A stretch of DNA of 64,000 nucleotides from Methylobacillus rhizosphaerae. Lineage in GTDB: Bacteria > Pseudomonadota > Gammaproteobacteria > Burkholderiales > Methylophilaceae. Below the pieces are notes generated by a model that had not been told where the DNA came from, made no database searches, and saw only the letters and a list, made by a program, of their open reading frames with translations. Below are positions 53,656 through 64,000 of the stretch, one piece after another (within the stretch, counting starts at the first letter, position 1; every line of letters begins with the position of its first letter). The position numbers were made by a program, and so were the translations under genes. The stretch spans positions 1 to 64,000 of the forward strand of contig NZ_FZOA01000008.1 in NCBI RefSeq assembly GCF_900187985.1. The letters run 5' to 3'.

Positions 53656-54290
53656 CGCAATTCTGAGCTACGTTTCCTGAACCAGCCAGTGAGGCTAGTG
53701 CGTGGCCGGGTAGCTGGCAGTACTTCATGCCAGAATTTTCCGGAAAGAAAGACTACCAGTGTGCCGCCTTGAGGTAGTACATCAATGTATGGATGTGCTT
53801 CCGTGCCATCCAGGTATAGGCGTAGCTGGCCACCGTCCTCCTCCTGCCACTGATCATTCAGGTACAGGATGCAGCTGATCTGGCGTTCCTCATTGCCACG
53901 GAACTGATCAAGGTGCTTGTGATAAACCGCACCAGGAGGGTAAATGGCAAAATGATTTTCAAGCTCGAATAATCCAAGATAAAAATGCTGGTTCAGGGAT
54001 TCCCGCAATGTTTCCATGCTGATGGCGAACTCTTGTTGTATGGCACTCGGGTGTGTGTGATCAAGCCAGTGAATCAAATCGCCACGGATCCTGGTGTTCA
54101 ACTGGTTCTGCTCAGCCTTGCCTATGGAAGCACGTTGTAATTTTCCTGCTTCCTGCAGAGACAGGGCTTCCTGTTGTAATGCAGCAATAAACTCAGCAGG
54201 AAAAAACTCTGGTATGACAGCGTAGCCTTGAGAGGCAATTGCTTCAATAATGCCATCAATATGGCGGTTTAACTCAATGGGTGAAAGCAT
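53652..54290 (-). CDS. 2-oxoglutarate/Fe(II)-dependent oxygenase
   Basis: The 212-residue protein belongs to the SM-20/prolyl 4-hydroxylase-like oxygenases. The iron ligands are visible as the HLD motif in YHKHLDQF and the distal His in KFWHEVLP, followed by Arg in RTSLTGWF for binding 2-oxoglutarate. I placed the start at 54290 (MLSPIELN), with AAAGG upstream; the open frame runs 21 codons further but through hydrophobic, AT-rich sequence. It heads a two-gene unit with the decarboxylase. The hydroxylated substrate is unknown. Confidence 0.85.
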   Translation of the reverse strand: MLSPIELNRHIDGIIEAIASQGYAVIPEFFPAEFIAALQQEALSLQEAGKLQRASIGKAEQNQLNTRIRGDLIHWLDHTHPSAIQQEFAISMETLRESLNQHFYLGLFELENHFAIYPPGAVYHKHLDQFRGNEERQISCILYLNDQWQEEDGGQLRLYLDGTEAHPYIDVLPQGGTLVVFLSGKFWHEVLPATRPRTSLTGWFRKRSSELR

Positions 54291-54315
54291 ATGAACCTTT
54301 ACTCTGTTACTGCTT

Positions 54316-54344
54316 ATTATAGCGTTAGAGTAGAAGGAGAAAAA
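54316..54344 (-). promoter_or_regulatory. Candidate promoter for the oxygenase-decarboxylase pair
   Basis: On the minus strand a perfect TATAAT (54321-54316) lies about 25 bp upstream of the oxygenase start. TTTTTC 17 bp further upstream is a poor -35 box. Confidence 0.45.
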
Positions 54345-54360
54345 AATGAACATGTCAGCA

Positions 54361-54389
54361 TTGCACCGTCATGAACATTGCGCTAGAAT
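54361..54389 (+). promoter_or_regulatory. Promoter of tRNA-Val
   Basis: TTGCAC (54361-54366) and TAGAAT (54384-54389) are 17 bp apart, with a GC-rich discriminator after the -10 box as expected for a stringently controlled stable RNA promoter. The tRNA begins 27 bases after the -10 box. Confidence 0.75.
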
Positions 54390-54416
54390 GCGCAGCTCTC
54401 TTGCTTGAAGAGCAAT

Positions 54417-54493
<77 letters not shown>

Positions 54494-54507
54494 GAATATC
54501 TGAATAA

Positions 54508-54541
54508 ATAAAAAGCCCGTCACATGTGACGGGCTTTTTAT
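54508..54541. terminator. Bidirectional terminator between tRNA-Val and rfbD
   Basis: GCCCGTCACA-TGTGACGGGC (54515-54534) is a perfect 20-bp palindrome flanked by A and T runs on both sides. It can end tRNA-Val and the rfb operon. Confidence 0.9.
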
Positions 54542-54555
54542 TTATCTCCAGGCGG

Positions 54556-55452
54556 TCACAGTTGCTTAAGAGTGTCAACCAGGGCGGTTTGCCAATGAGG
54601 TAATTCCAGTCCTGTCAGCTGTTCAATTTTTTTATTCAGCATTCTGGAGTTGGTTGGGCGGTGTGCCGGGGTAGGGTATTCTGCCGTTGTAATGCCAATC
54701 ACATGTTCCGGCTGGACTTTCAGGGCTTGCCAGTGTCTTTGCTTTTGTAATTGTACGTATTGCAGGATGATTTCCCGGGCAAAACCATGCCAGTTGGTTT
54801 CTCCGGAGTTAACCAGATGATAAATGCCATTGTGCTGGGGATCCCATTGTTGCAGTATCGCAATTGTCGTGTCGGCAATGGTATTGCTGGAAGTCGGTGC
54901 GCCAAACTGGTCTGCGACAATGCGTAACGTATCCTGTTGTGCTGCCAGCCTGAGAATAGTCAGCAGGAAATTCTTGCCATGTGTGCTATAGACCCAGCTG
55001 GTACGTAAAATCAGGTGGTGGGCATTGCTTGCCTGAATCGCCTGCTCACCGGCCAGCTTGCTGGCACCATACACGCTGACAGGGTGGGGGACATCGGTTT
55101 CCAGATACGGCGAACTTTTGTTGCCGTCAAATACATAATCCGTGGAATAGTGCACCAGTAAAGCGCCCAGTCTAGCTGCTTCCTCTGCGAATATGCCTGG
55201 CGCAATACCATTGATGGCATGGGCGAGCGCTGGTTCGGACTCAGCCTTGTCCACGGCAGTGTATGCCGCAGGGTTGATGATCAGGTCTGGTTTGATATCG
55301 CGGACTGCCTGACGGATGGCATTGATATCCGTCAGGTCGAGCTGCTTGCGATCCAGTGCAATGACTTGCCCCAACTGTTGCAGTCTGGGGTGGAGTGCGT
55401 TTCCTACTTGTCCATGGATGCCCGTGAGCAGGATTTTTCTGAACTTTGTCAT
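54556..55452 (-). CDS. rfbD: dTDP-4-dehydrorhamnose reductase
   Basis: RmlD/RfbD performs the last step of dTDP-L-rhamnose synthesis with NAD(P)H. The 298-residue extended SDR has the Rossmann motif GIHGQVGNAL, YSTDYVFDG and the catalytic VYGASKLAGE (Tyr, Lys). It is the last gene of the rfbBACD unit and lies 6 bp after rfbC. Confidence 0.95.
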   Translation of the reverse strand: MTKFRKILLTGIHGQVGNALHPRLQQLGQVIALDRKQLDLTDINAIRQAVRDIKPDLIINPAAYTAVDKAESEPALAHAINGIAPGIFAEEAARLGALLVHYSTDYVFDGNKSSPYLETDVPHPVSVYGASKLAGEQAIQASNAHHLILRTSWVYSTHGKNFLLTILRLAAQQDTLRIVADQFGAPTSSNTIADTTIAILQQWDPQHNGIYHLVNSGETNWHGFAREIILQYVQLQKQRHWQALKVQPEHVIGITTAEYPTPAHRPTNSRMLNKKIEQLTGLELPHWQTALVDTLKQL

Positions 55453-55458
55453 GATGCT

Positions 55459-56007
55459 TTATGCAAATACTTCGGCCTGATTCAGGCCGAGGCCTTGTTG
55501 GTCTTTGGCAGATAGCAGAGGCTGCATGCCAATATCGGGCCATTCAATATGGATGGCCGGATCATCCCAGCTGATACAGCGCTCATGTGCCGGGGCGTAG
55601 AAATCTGTGGTTTTGTACAGAAATTCGGCCGATTCGGACAGGACGAGAAAACCATGGGCAAAGCCCGGAGGCACCCACATTTGTTTTTTGTTTTCCGCAG
55701 ACAGGTATTGTCCTACCCACTGACCAAATGTTGGGGAAGAGCGGCGAATATCCACAGCAACATCAAATACCTCGCCAGCTACGACGCGTACTAACTTGCC
55801 TTGAGCCTGCTGGATTTGATAGTGCAATCCTCTCAAGACGCCTTTGCTGGATTTGGAATGATTATCCTGGACAAATTCGAGTTTTCCGTTGACTGCCTCC
55901 TCGAAGATCTGCTGATTGAAGCTTTCGAAAAAAAATCCACGAGAATCACCAAATACCCTGGGTTCGAACACAATGACTTCCGGAATGCCGGTGGTTATGA
56001 TCTGCAT
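55459..56007 (-). CDS. rfbC: dTDP-4-dehydrorhamnose 3,5-epimerase
   Basis: RmlC/RfbC epimerises the 4-keto sugar at C3 and C5. The 182-residue cupin has the conserved GVLRGLHYQ with the catalytic His, the VDIRRSSPTFG segment and WVPPGFAHGFLVLSE. The start shares one base with the rfbA stop. Length is typical. Confidence 0.96.
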   Translation of the reverse strand: MQIITTGIPEVIVFEPRVFGDSRGFFFESFNQQIFEEAVNGKLEFVQDNHSKSSKGVLRGLHYQIQQAQGKLVRVVAGEVFDVAVDIRRSSPTFGQWVGQYLSAENKKQMWVPPGFAHGFLVLSESAEFLYKTTDFYAPAHERCISWDDPAIHIEWPDIGMQPLLSAKDQQGLGLNQAEVFA

Positions 56008-56885
56008 TAAAATACCTTTTCTTTCAACATGCGTAGCAGGTATTGGCCGTATGCATTCTTGAGGTAGGGCTGGGCGATTCTTTCAATATCTGCTGCTGTA
56101 ATATATCCCTTGCGGTAGGCAATTTCTTCCGGGCAGGCGATTTTCAGGCCCTGGCGCTTTTCAATGGTCTGGATGAATAATGATGCTTCCAGCAGGGATT
56201 CGTGAGTGCCAGTATCCAGCCAGGCATGACCACGTCCCATGACCTCGACATTGAGTGAGCCTGCTGCAAGATATGCCTTGTTGATATCCGTGATTTCCAG
56301 TTCACCACGTGGTGAAGGTGTCAGGCCGGCGGCAATATCAATTACCTGGTTGTCATAAAAATACAGCCCGGTCACGGCATAGCGGGATTTGGGGTGATGC
56401 GGTTTTTCCTCCAGGCTGACAGCCTGCCCTGTACTATCGAACTCAACAACACCATAACGCTCGGGATCATGAACCGGGTAGGCAAAGACAGTGGCTCCTT
56501 GCTGTTGCTGTTGCGCGTGGCGCAAATCATTGGCCAGGTCATGGCCGTAGAAAATATTGTCTCCCAGTATCAGGGCGGAAGAGTGGTTGCCAATGAAGTC
56601 CTTGCCCAGGATAAAGGCTTGCGCCAGGCCATCTGGTGAAGGTTGCACTGCATAATTGATATTGATGCCCCATTGGTTGCCGTTGCCAAGCAACTGCTCA
56701 AAGCGGGGGATATCCTGTGGGGTGGAGATAAGAAGAATGTCATGAATACCTGCCAGCATCAGTGTGGATAGCGGGTAATAAATCATTGGCTTGTCATAGA
56801 CAGGCAATAATTGCTTGGAAACTGCCTGTGTCACTGGATATAGGCGGGTGCCAGACCCTCCGGCAAGGATAATGCCTTTTCTCAT
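56007..56885 (-). CDS. rfbA: Glucose-1-phosphate thymidylyltransferase
   Basis: RmlA/RfbA makes dTDP-glucose from glucose 1-phosphate and dTTP. The 292-residue protein has the nucleotide-binding signature [20 protein letters not shown], the LGDNIFYG block and EEKPHHPKS. Length and order are typical. The start overlaps rfbB by ATGA. Confidence 0.97.
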   Translation of the reverse strand: MRKGIILAGGSGTRLYPVTQAVSKQLLPVYDKPMIYYPLSTLMLAGIHDILLISTPQDIPRFEQLLGNGNQWGININYAVQPSPDGLAQAFILGKDFIGNHSSALILGDNIFYGHDLANDLRHAQQQQQGATVFAYPVHDPERYGVVEFDSTGQAVSLEEKPHHPKSRYAVTGLYFYDNQVIDIAAGLTPSPRGELEITDINKAYLAAGSLNVEVMGRGHAWLDTGTHESLLEASLFIQTIEKRQGLKIACPEEIAYRKGYITAADIERIAQPYLKNAYGQYLLRMLKEKVF

Positions 56886-57979
56886 TCGGCTTTCTCACTA
56901 TAGTGCTGGTTGACCCAATGACGGTATTCACCACTGGTGACATGATGGACCCAGTCCTGATGATGCAGATACCACATGACCGTCTTGCGGATTCCGCTTT
57001 CAAATGTTTCAGCAGGCTTCCATCCAAGTTCACGTTCAAGTTTCGACGCGTCAATGGCATAGCGGCGGTCGTGGCCGGGCCGGTCAGTGACAAAGGTGAT
57101 TTGTTCCTGATAGCTTTTTCCATCGGTGCGAGGTTTTAGCTCATCAAGAATACGGCACAAGGTTTGTACCACTTCCAGATTAGTTTTCTCATTCCAACCG
57201 CCGATGTTATAGGTTTCACCGATTCTGCCAGCTTCCAGGACACGCTGTATCGCGTTGCAATGATCAAGCACAAACAGCCAGTCGCGAACCTGCTGGCCAT
57301 CTCCGTAAATGGGTAGCGGCTTGCCTGCCAGAGCATTGAGCAGGCAAAGCGGGATCAGTTTCTCTGGAAAGTGGTAAGGGCCGTAATTGTTTGAACAGTT
57401 GGTCGTTAATACTGGTAGCCCGTAGGTATGGTGATAGGCGCGCACCAGATGGTCGGAAGCTGCTTTTGACGCAGAGTATGGGCTGTTGGGCGCATAAGGA
57501 GTTGATTCTGTAAAGGCTGGATCACTGGCGCTCAAGGTGCCGTATACCTCATCTGTGGACACATGAAGGAAGCGGAAGCAGGGGTTTTCCTTTTCTGCAG
57601 GATTCGCCTTGATCCGTGCGTTCCAATATGCCCTGGTTTCTTCCAGCAGGTGGAATGTGCCCACCACATTGGTTTGTATGAAGTCTTCGGGGCCATGGAT
57701 GGAGCGATCTACATGGCTTTCCGCTGCGAAATTGATCACGGCATCGGGCTGATATTTATGCAGCAGGCGGGACACAAGATCACGATCCCCAATATCTCCA
57801 TGCACAAAGGTATGGTGGGCATGGCCCTCAATGGCGGCCAGGTTCTCAAGATTGCCGGCATAAGTCAGTTTGTCGAGATTGATGACATTGGCTGTACCGG
57901 ATTGAACCCAGTTGACCACACAATTACTGCCGATAAACCCGGCACCGCCAGTCACAAGGATGATTTTTTGTTGTTGCAT
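56882..57979 (-). CDS. rfbB: dTDP-glucose 4,6-dehydratase
   Basis: RmlB/RfbB converts dTDP-glucose to the 4-keto-6-deoxy sugar using bound NAD+. The 365-residue extended SDR has [17 protein letters not shown] and the catalytic [11 protein letters not shown]. It is the first gene of the rfbBACD operon, whose product feeds rhamnose into lipopolysaccharide or exopolysaccharide. No glycosyltransferase genes are nearby. No clear promoter is seen upstream. Confidence 0.97.
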   Translation of the reverse strand: MQQQKIILVTGGAGFIGSNCVVNWVQSGTANVINLDKLTYAGNLENLAAIEGHAHHTFVHGDIGDRDLVSRLLHKYQPDAVINFAAESHVDRSIHGPEDFIQTNVVGTFHLLEETRAYWNARIKANPAEKENPCFRFLHVSTDEVYGTLSASDPAFTESTPYAPNSPYSASKAASDHLVRAYHHTYGLPVLTTNCSNNYGPYHFPEKLIPLCLLNALAGKPLPIYGDGQQVRDWLFVLDHCNAIQRVLEAGRIGETYNIGGWNEKTNLEVVQTLCRILDELKPRTDGKSYQEQITFVTDRPGHDRRYAIDASKLERELGWKPAETFESGIRKTVMWYLHHQDWVHHVTSGEYRHWVNQHYSEKAE

Positions 57980-58149
57980 TTGTCGAGGTTGCGCCTTGAA
58001 ATCTTGAATAAGGAAAGAACAAACATTGTTGTGATTCTAAATGATTGTGTCCCAGTTGGAGTTGAAATCATAGCGGTCCTGTGGCAATCGTGTCATATGA
58101 CTGCATGACATTGCTGCCCAGGCTGTCTGTTGCTATTGCCACGGCATGG

Positions 58150-58179
58150 TTGTGGTTTAACTCACCTCTATGCGATAAT
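58150..58179 (+). promoter_or_regulatory. Candidate promoter for thrS
   Basis: TTGTGG (58150-58155) and GATAAT (58174-58179) are 18 bp apart, and the -10 box has an extended TGC. Transcription would start near 58186, giving a leader of about 65 bases. Confidence 0.45.
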
Positions 58180-58208
58180 TCCTGACTAATTTCGTGTATT
58201 TTGTCGTA

Positions 58209-58229
58209 AAAAGCCGTCATGCGGCTTTT
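58209..58229 (+). terminator. Hairpin with T run in thrS leader (possible attenuator)
   Basis: AAAAGCCG (58209-58216) pairs with CGGCTTTT (58222-58229) across a five-base loop, 23 bases before the thrS start. It looks like a short intrinsic terminator inside the leader, so it may control thrS expression. Confidence 0.55.
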
Positions 58230-58251
58230 GTTGTTTATTGGATAGGGATAT

Positions 58252-60159
58252 ATGCCAGTTATTCGTTTGCCAGACGGTTCCGAACGCAAGTTTGATGGGC
58301 CGGTGACTGTTGCCGATGTCGCCATGAATATTGGTGCTGGCCTTGCTCGTGCTGCCTTGGGTGGCAAGGTCAATGGCAAGGCTGTGGATACTTCGTATGA
58401 AATTACCGCAGATGCAGACCTGGCGATTATCACGGACAAGGATGCTGATGGTCTGGAAATCATCCGTCATTCAACTGCTCACTTGTTGGCACAGGCCGTG
58501 AAACAGCTGTTCCCGGATGCGCAAGTAACTATCGGGCCTGTCATAGAAAATGGCTTTTTCTATGACTTTTCCTATAAGCGACCTTTTACGCCTGAAGACC
58601 TGGAAAAAATAGAAGCGAGGATGCAGGAGCTTGCCAAGCGCGATATTCCTGTCGTGCGTAGCGTGATGGAGCGTGATGAGGCAGTCGCCTATTTCAAGTC
58701 CATTGGAGAGCAGTACAAGGCTGAGATCATTGAGTCGATTCCCGTCGACCAGGAAATCTCGCTCTATACCCAGGATGATTTTACTGACCTTTGTCGCGGC
58801 ACCCATGTGCCATCTACCGGGAAGCTCAAGGCTTTCAAGCTCATGAAGGTAGCGGGGGCCTACTGGCGTGGCGATTCCAATAACGAAATGCTGCAACGTA
58901 TCTACGGCACAGCCTGGGCCAAGAAAGATGATCTGGAAGCCTATCTGCATATGCTGGAAGAGGCAGAAAAGCGCGACCATCGCAAGCTGGGTCGTCAGCT
59001 TGACTTCTTCCATATGCAGGATGAGGCACCAGGCATGGTGTTCTGGCATCCTCGTGGCTGGACTATCTGGCAGGAAGTTGAGCAATACATGCGCAATATG
59101 TTCCGGGAGTTCAACTACCAGGAAGTGCGCACCCCCACGATCATGGACCGTACCCTGTGGGAAAAATCAGGGCACTGGCAGAATTACCATGACAATATGT
59201 TTACCACGGCTTCAGAAAATCGTGATTACGCGGTCAAGCCCATGAACTGTCCTGGCCATGTGCAGATTTTCAATAACAGTCTGCATAGCTATCGTGACCT
59301 GCCATTGCGCTTGGCAGAATTCGGCTCATGCCATCGTAACGAACCTTCTGGTGCATTGCATGGCCTGATGCGCGTACGTGGCTTTACCCAGGATGATGCA
59401 CATATTTTCTGTACGGAAGACCAGGTCAAGGCTGAAGTCGCCGATTTTATTGTCATGTTGTACAAAGCGTATCAGGACTTTGGGTTTACTGATGTGCTGG
59501 TCAAGCTTTCCACTCGCCCCGAAAAGCGCGTTGGCTCTGACGAAAGCTGGGACAAGGCAGAAACATCATTGGCGGCAGCCCTGCGTGAGAACAACCTTGA
59601 ATTCGAGTTGCAACCAGGTGAGGGAGCATTCTATGGTCCGAAGATCGAGTTCACCTTGAAGGACAGCCTGGGGCGTTTGTGGCAGTGCGGTACCATACAG
59701 CTTGATTTCAACCTGCCTGAGCGCCTGGGTGCTGAATATGTGGACGAAGATAATACCCGCAAGCATCCCGTCATGCTGCATCGTGCCATTGTCGGCTCCA
59801 TGGAACGTTTCATTGGTATCCTGATCGAGAACTTTGCAGGCGCAATGCCAGTCTGGCTGGCGCCATTGCAGGCGATGGTGCTGAATATCAGTGATGGTCA
59901 GGCCGAATATGTGGCTTCCGTAGTGGATGAACTGAAGAAAAATGGCTTCCGTGTCGAGTCGGACTTGAGAAATGAGAAGATAACCTATAAAATCCGCGAA
60001 CATAGCTTGCAGAAGCTCCCATATCTCTTGGTTGCAGGTGAGCGTGAAATGCAGGCAGGTCAAGTGGCCGTGCGTACCCGCAAAGGCGAAGACTTGGGGT
60101 CAATGCCAGTCAGTGCTTTTATTGAGCGCTTGAAAAATGACATTGCCAGTAAAGTCTGA
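58252..60159 (+). CDS. thrS: Threonyl-tRNA synthetase
   Basis: ThrS charges tRNA-Thr. The 635-residue class II enzyme has an N-terminal TGS domain (residues 1-62), the editing domain starting [15 protein letters not shown], and the catalytic core with [11 protein letters not shown] and FRNE-like [19 protein letters not shown] motifs, then an anticodon-binding domain. Length is close to E. coli (642). It opens the thrS-infC-rpmI-rplT-pheST cluster. Confidence 0.97.
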   Translation: MPVIRLPDGSERKFDGPVTVADVAMNIGAGLARAALGGKVNGKAVDTSYEITADADLAIITDKDADGLEIIRHSTAHLLAQAVKQLFPDAQVTIGPVIENGFFYDFSYKRPFTPEDLEKIEARMQELAKRDIPVVRSVMERDEAVAYFKSIGEQYKAEIIESIPVDQEISLYTQDDFTDLCRGTHVPSTGKLKAFKLMKVAGAYWRGDSNNEMLQRIYGTAWAKKDDLEAYLHMLEEAEKRDHRKLGRQLDFFHMQDEAPGMVFWHPRGWTIWQEVEQYMRNMFREFNYQEVRTPTIMDRTLWEKSGHWQNYHDNMFTTASENRDYAVKPMNCPGHVQIFNNSLHSYRDLPLRLAEFGSCHRNEPSGALHGLMRVRGFTQDDAHIFCTEDQVKAEVADFIVMLYKAYQDFGFTDVLVKLSTRPEKRVGSDESWDKAETSLAAALRENNLEFELQPGEGAFYGPKIEFTLKDSLGRLWQCGTIQLDFNLPERLGAEYVDEDNTRKHPVMLHRAIVGSMERFIGILIENFAGAMPVWLAPLQAMVLNISDGQAEYVASVVDELKKNGFRVESDLRNEKITYKIREHSLQKLPYLLVAGEREMQAGQVAVRTRKGEDLGSMPVSAFIERLKNDIASKV

Positions 60160-60222
60160 AGTGCTTTGTGAGTAGCGCGGTCTATTATTTTGACCGTCAA
60201 TATAAATAACGGGAGATTTGAG

Positions 60223-60750
60223 ATAGCTCAGGAAAAGGAATTACGGATCAATGGCGATATTACTGCGTCACAGATTCGTTTGGTTGGGGTGGATAACGAG
60301 CCATTAGGGATCGTCAGTCTGAATGAGGCATTTGCCAAGGCCGAGGAAGCGGACACTGACTTGGTCGAGATTGCGCCACAGGCAAGTCCGCCTGTGTGTC
60401 GCTTGATGGATTACGGCAAATATAAATATGCCGAAAGCAAGCGTCAGCATGAAGCGCGACTCAAGCAGAAGCAGGTACAGATCAAGGAAGTCAAGTTCCG
60501 ACCAGGTACTGACGAGGGCGATTACCAGGTGAAGTTGCGCAACCTGATCCGCTTCTTGCAGGAAGGCGACAAGGCCAAGGTGACCTTGCGTTTCCGTGGA
60601 CGTGAAATTACCCATCAGGAGATTGGCCTGGCCTTATTGAAAAGGGTAGAAGCCGATCTGACAGAACATGCAGTGGTGGAGCAGTTTCCCAAGATGGAAG
60701 GCCGCCAGATGGTGATGGTGTTGTCACCGCAAAAGAAAGCAAAACCTTAA
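60223..60750 (+). CDS. infC: Translation initiation factor IF-3, AUA start codon
   Basis: IF-3 prevents subunit joining and checks the start codon. The conserved sequence begins [22 protein letters not shown] and contains [12 protein letters not shown] and [20 protein letters not shown]. No ATG, GTG or TTG stands at the expected place. An ATA at 60223 does, and it is 6 bases after GGGAGA, so the likely start is AUA, giving 175 residues. In E. coli infC uses AUU, and IF-3 represses its own message through the rare start. A TTG at 60190 would add 11 residues but has no good ribosome-binding site. Confidence 0.93.
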   Translation: MAQEKELRINGDITASQIRLVGVDNEPLGIVSLNEAFAKAEEADTDLVEIAPQASPPVCRLMDYGKYKYAESKRQHEARLKQKQVQIKEVKFRPGTDEGDYQVKLRNLIRFLQEGDKAKVTLRFRGREITHQEIGLALLKRVEADLTEHAVVEQFPKMEGRQMVMVLSPQKKAKP

Positions 60751-60857
60751 TATCTCCGGATTTTCTGGTTTGTGAGTAGTAGGTAGTAAAGAGGTAGCGA
60801 CGCGGCTTAAAGGCATGCCCGATCGCTCTTTAATTCAATATCCTTTAGGAGAAAAAA

Positions 60858-61055
60858 ATGCCAAAGATGAAGACCAAGAGCAGCGCCAAAAAGCGCTTCA
60901 AGTTCTTGGGAAATGGCAAGGTGAAGCGTACTCATTCTCACCTGCGTCATATCCTGACCAAGAAGACCACCAAGCAGAAGCGTAACCTGCGCGGCACGGC
61001 TATTATTTCCGCAACTGACATCAAGCGCGTACGCGCCATGATGCCAACTCAATAA
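60858..61055 (+). CDS. rpmI: 50S ribosomal protein L35
   Basis: The 65-residue basic protein has the typical start [15 protein letters not shown] and the [19 protein letters not shown] segment. TTAGGAGAAA is a strong ribosome-binding site. The 107-bp gap after infC holds no further gene. It is 11 bp before rplT. Confidence 0.97.
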   Translation: MPKMKTKSSAKKRFKFLGNGKVKRTHSHLRHILTKKTTKQKRNLRGTAIISATDIKRVRAMMPTQ

Positions 61056-61066
61056 GGAGATAAGAG

Positions 61067-61429
61067 ATGCCTAGAGTAAAACGTGGTGTTATTGCCCGTG
61101 CACGTCACAAGAAGGTTCTGAACGCTGCCAAGGGTTATCGTGGTCGTCGCAAGAACGTATACCGCATTGCAAAACAGGCGGTGATGAAGGCTGGTCAATA
61201 TGCTTACCGTGACCGTCGTCAGAGAAAGCGTCAGTTCCGCGCATTGTGGATTGCACGTATCAATGCTGGCGCCCGCGAGTATGGTTTGACCTACAGCCGT
61301 TTCATCAACGGTCTGAAGAAGTCTGCGGTTGAAGTTGACCGCAAGGTGCTGGCCGATCTGGCAGTATTCGACAAACAGGCTTTTGCCAAGTTTGCCGAAC
61401 TTGCTAAATCCGGTCTCGCCGCTGCTTAA
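61067..61429 (+). CDS. rplT: 50S ribosomal protein L20
   Basis: L20 is an early assembly protein of the large subunit and in E. coli represses rpmI-rplT. The 120-residue protein begins [20 protein letters not shown] and contains [30 protein letters not shown] precedes it. A terminator follows. Confidence 0.97.
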   Translation: MPRVKRGVIARARHKKVLNAAKGYRGRRKNVYRIAKQAVMKAGQYAYRDRRQRKRQFRALWIARINAGAREYGLTYSRFINGLKKSAVEVDRKVLADLAVFDKQAFAKFAELAKSGLAAA

Positions 61430-61443
61430 GCAACAGCAATAAG

Positions 61444-61472
61444 AAAAGGAGGCCTCGTGCCTCCTTTTTTTT
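61444..61472 (+). terminator. Intrinsic terminator after rplT
   Basis: AAAAGGAGGC (61444-61453) pairs with GCCTCCTTTT (61459-61468) across five bases, followed by further T. It may fully or partly separate pheST from the upstream genes. Confidence 0.9.
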
Positions 61473-61547
61473 CCGGGTTTTTCCACAAGCGGCCATAAGT
61501 ATTTATCATATATACGCAGGCATGGTCATTTGTGAAAGCATCCGTGA

Positions 61548-62546
<999 letters not shown>

Positions 62547-62572
62547 CCTTTACTTCTGGACAGATCAACAAA

Positions 62573-64000
62573 ATGCAATTTTCTGAAAACTGGCTGCGCC
62601 AATATGTAAACCCTGACCTGGATAGCCAGGAATTGAGCCATGTACTGACCATGGCTGGGCTGGAAGTGGAGGAGCTGCTTCCAGCAGCCGCTGCTTTTAC
62701 CAAGGTAGTAGTCGCTGAAATTATTAGTACTGAAAAACACCCGGACGCAGACCGTCTGCAAGTATGTAAAGTGGATGTTGGCAGTGGCGAGCCATTGCAG
62801 ATCGTATGTGGAGCGCCCAATGCGCGCGCCGGGCTAAAAGCGCCTTGTGCGCTGGTCGGTGCCGAACTGCCGGGCTTCAAGATCAAACAGGCCAAGGTAC
62901 GTGGTGTGGAATCTTTCGGCATGATGTGTTCTGCCAAGGAACTGGGCCTGACCGAAGCGCATGAAGGTATCTTGGAACTGGCGGCTGATGCGCTGGTGGG
63001 CCAGGATATCCGCGAGTTGTTTGACCTGGATGACCAACTGTTCACCCTCAAGCTGACGCCCAACCGTACTGATTGCCTGAGCATTACCGGCATTGCGCGG
63101 GATGTGACTGCGTTGACCGGGGCACCATTGTCCTTGCCGCAGATTGCACCAGTGGCGGTGACGGCTACCCAACAGCAGAGCGTCAAGGTGAACGATCCAG
63201 CAGCCTGTCCACGTTACGCAGGTCGCCTGATTCACGGAGTGAATGCCAAGGCCAGTACCCCAGACTGGATGGTGCGCCGCCTGGAACGCAGCGGTATTCG
63301 CAGCATCAGTGCGATTGTGGATATCACTAATTATGTGTTGCTGGAGCAAGGGCAGCCATTGCATGCGTTTGATGCTGATAAGCTCAAGGGCAATATCGAA
63401 GTGCGCTATGCCCGCAATGGGGAAACTTTGCGCCTGCTCAACAATACCGATATCACCCTGTCTCAGGATATGTTGCTGATCGCGGATGACAGTGCTCCTC
63501 TCGCCTTGGCGGGCATCATGGGCGGGGAAGGCAGCGCAGTTGGTGATGAGACAGCCAACATCTTCCTTGAAAGTGCTTTTTTTGCCCCGGATGTCATTGT
63601 CGGCAAGGCACGCCGCCTGAATTTCTCAACAGACTCCTCTTACCGTTTCGAGCGTGGCGTCGATTTTGGCAATACCGTGCAGGCTTTGGAGCGTGCCAGC
63701 CAATTGGTGCTGGATATCTGTGGTGGTCAGGCAGGGCCGATTACCGAGGTTCTGCAGCAGTTGCCCCAGCGTAAGCCCGTGCGTTTGCGCCTGGAACGCC
63801 TGAATTCCGTGCTGGGGATTGCCCTGGATACTGCATTGGTCAGCACCTTGCTGGAGCGCCTGAATTTCGGGTTCACAGGGGTCGAAGGTGGTTTTGAAGT
63901 GACACCACCCAGTTATCGTTTTGATATCGAAATTGAAGAGGACCTGATCGAGGAAATCGCCAGGCTGCATGGATATGACCATATCCCGGCATTGGCGCCG
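62573..64000 (+). CDS. pheT: Phenylalanyl-tRNA synthetase beta subunit (3' end outside window)
   Basis: The frame starts MQFSENWLRQYVNPDLDSQ and stays open to the window edge, giving the first 476 residues of a protein of about 790. It shows the tRNA-binding EMAP/OB domain (residues about 40-150, with HPDADRLQVCKVDVG and AKVRGVESFGMMCSA) and the B3/B4 editing region (LTPNRTDCLSITGIARDV). AACAAA before the ATG is a poor ribosome-binding site, so translation may be coupled to pheS. Confidence 0.96.
   Translation, partial: MQFSENWLRQYVNPDLDSQELSHVLTMAGLEVEELLPAAAAFTKVVVAEIISTEKHPDADRLQVCKVDVGSGEPLQIVCGAPNARAGLKAPCALVGAELPGFKIKQAKVRGVESFGMMCSAKELGLTEAHEGILELAADALVGQDIRELFDLDDQLFTLKLTPNRTDCLSITGIARDVTALTGAPLSLPQIAPVAVTATQQQSVKVNDPAACPRYAGRLIHGVNAKASTPDWMVRRLERSGIRSISAIVDITNYVLLEQGQPLHAFDADKLKGNIEVRYARNGETLRLLNNTDITLSQDMLLIADDSAPLALAGIMGGEGSAVGDETANIFLESAFFAPDVIVGKARRLNFSTDSSYRFERGVDFGNTVQALERASQLVLDICGGQAGPITEVLQQLPQRKPVRLRLERLNSVLGIALDTALVSTLLERLNFGFTGVEGGFEVTPPSYRFDIEIEEDLIEEIARLHGYDHIPALAP

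Overview
The window looks like chromosome of an obligate or near-obligate methylotrophic betaproteobacterium of the family Methylophilaceae, most like Methylobacillus. The grounds are a complete calcium-type methanol dehydrogenase cluster in the order mxaFJGIRSACKLD, a 14-gene proton-pumping complex I operon, the betaproteobacterial order tpiA-secG-tRNA-Leu, adjacent birA-coaX and rpfE-recJ. Species identity is inferred from gene content only; no database search was possible.

Layout. 1-370: 3' end of 23S rRNA, 5S rRNA and the rRNA operon terminator. 0.5-8 kb: msrA, corA, a small secreted protein, a flavin reductase-like protein, glnS, and the chain birA-coaX-SPOR protein-lysine/alanine-rich protein. 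8.1-14 kb (minus strand): pyruvate dehydrogenase complex aceE-aceF-lpdA. 14.2-19.5 kb: arfB, then a minus-strand set of a TrkA-domain potassium channel, a DUF6394-like membrane protein, a CYTH-CHAD protein, a ParA-like ATPase and sixA. 19.5-23.5 kb: rpfE-like gene, recJ, tpiA, secG and tRNA-Leu(GAG). 23.5-25.3 kb: a divergent SDR oxidoreductase / LysR pair placed between tRNA-Leu and nuo. 25.8-40.4 kb: nuoABCDEFGHIJKLMN. 40.4-42.2 kb: DUF2818, a NUDIX hydrolase and an epimerase-like protein. 42.5-52.2 kb: mxa cluster. 52.2-54.3 kb (minus): PLP decarboxylase and 2-oxoglutarate/Fe(II) oxygenase. 54.4 kb: tRNA-Val(GAC). 54.5-58 kb (minus): rfbBACD for dTDP-L-rhamnose. 58.2-64 kb: thrS-infC-rpmI-rplT-pheS-pheT, the last cut by the window end.

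How it fits together. MxaFI oxidises methanol in the periplasm and passes electrons to cytochrome cL (MxaG). MxaRSACKLD are assembly and calcium-insertion factors. Complex I supplies the other main respiratory entry. PDH makes acetyl-CoA for biosynthesis. The aminoacyl-tRNA synthetase and ribosomal genes at the right end form a classic translation cluster.

Most unusual signals. (1) Between nuoC and nuoD the first 33 bases of nuoD occur twice, 136 bp apart, separated by a roughly 100-bp element with terminal inverted repeats and internal hairpins. The 47-codon frame running from the first copy stops exactly on the start codon of the second copy, so the stop/start overlap of nuoC-nuoD is recreated. 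(2) Several other nuo junctions carry tiny open frames that bridge one gene's stop to the next gene's start. (3) infC appears to start at an AUA codon. (4) Two strong inverted repeats lie upstream of mxaF, a perfect 10-bp hairpin lies after it, and an intrinsic terminator after mxaI splits the mxa cluster.
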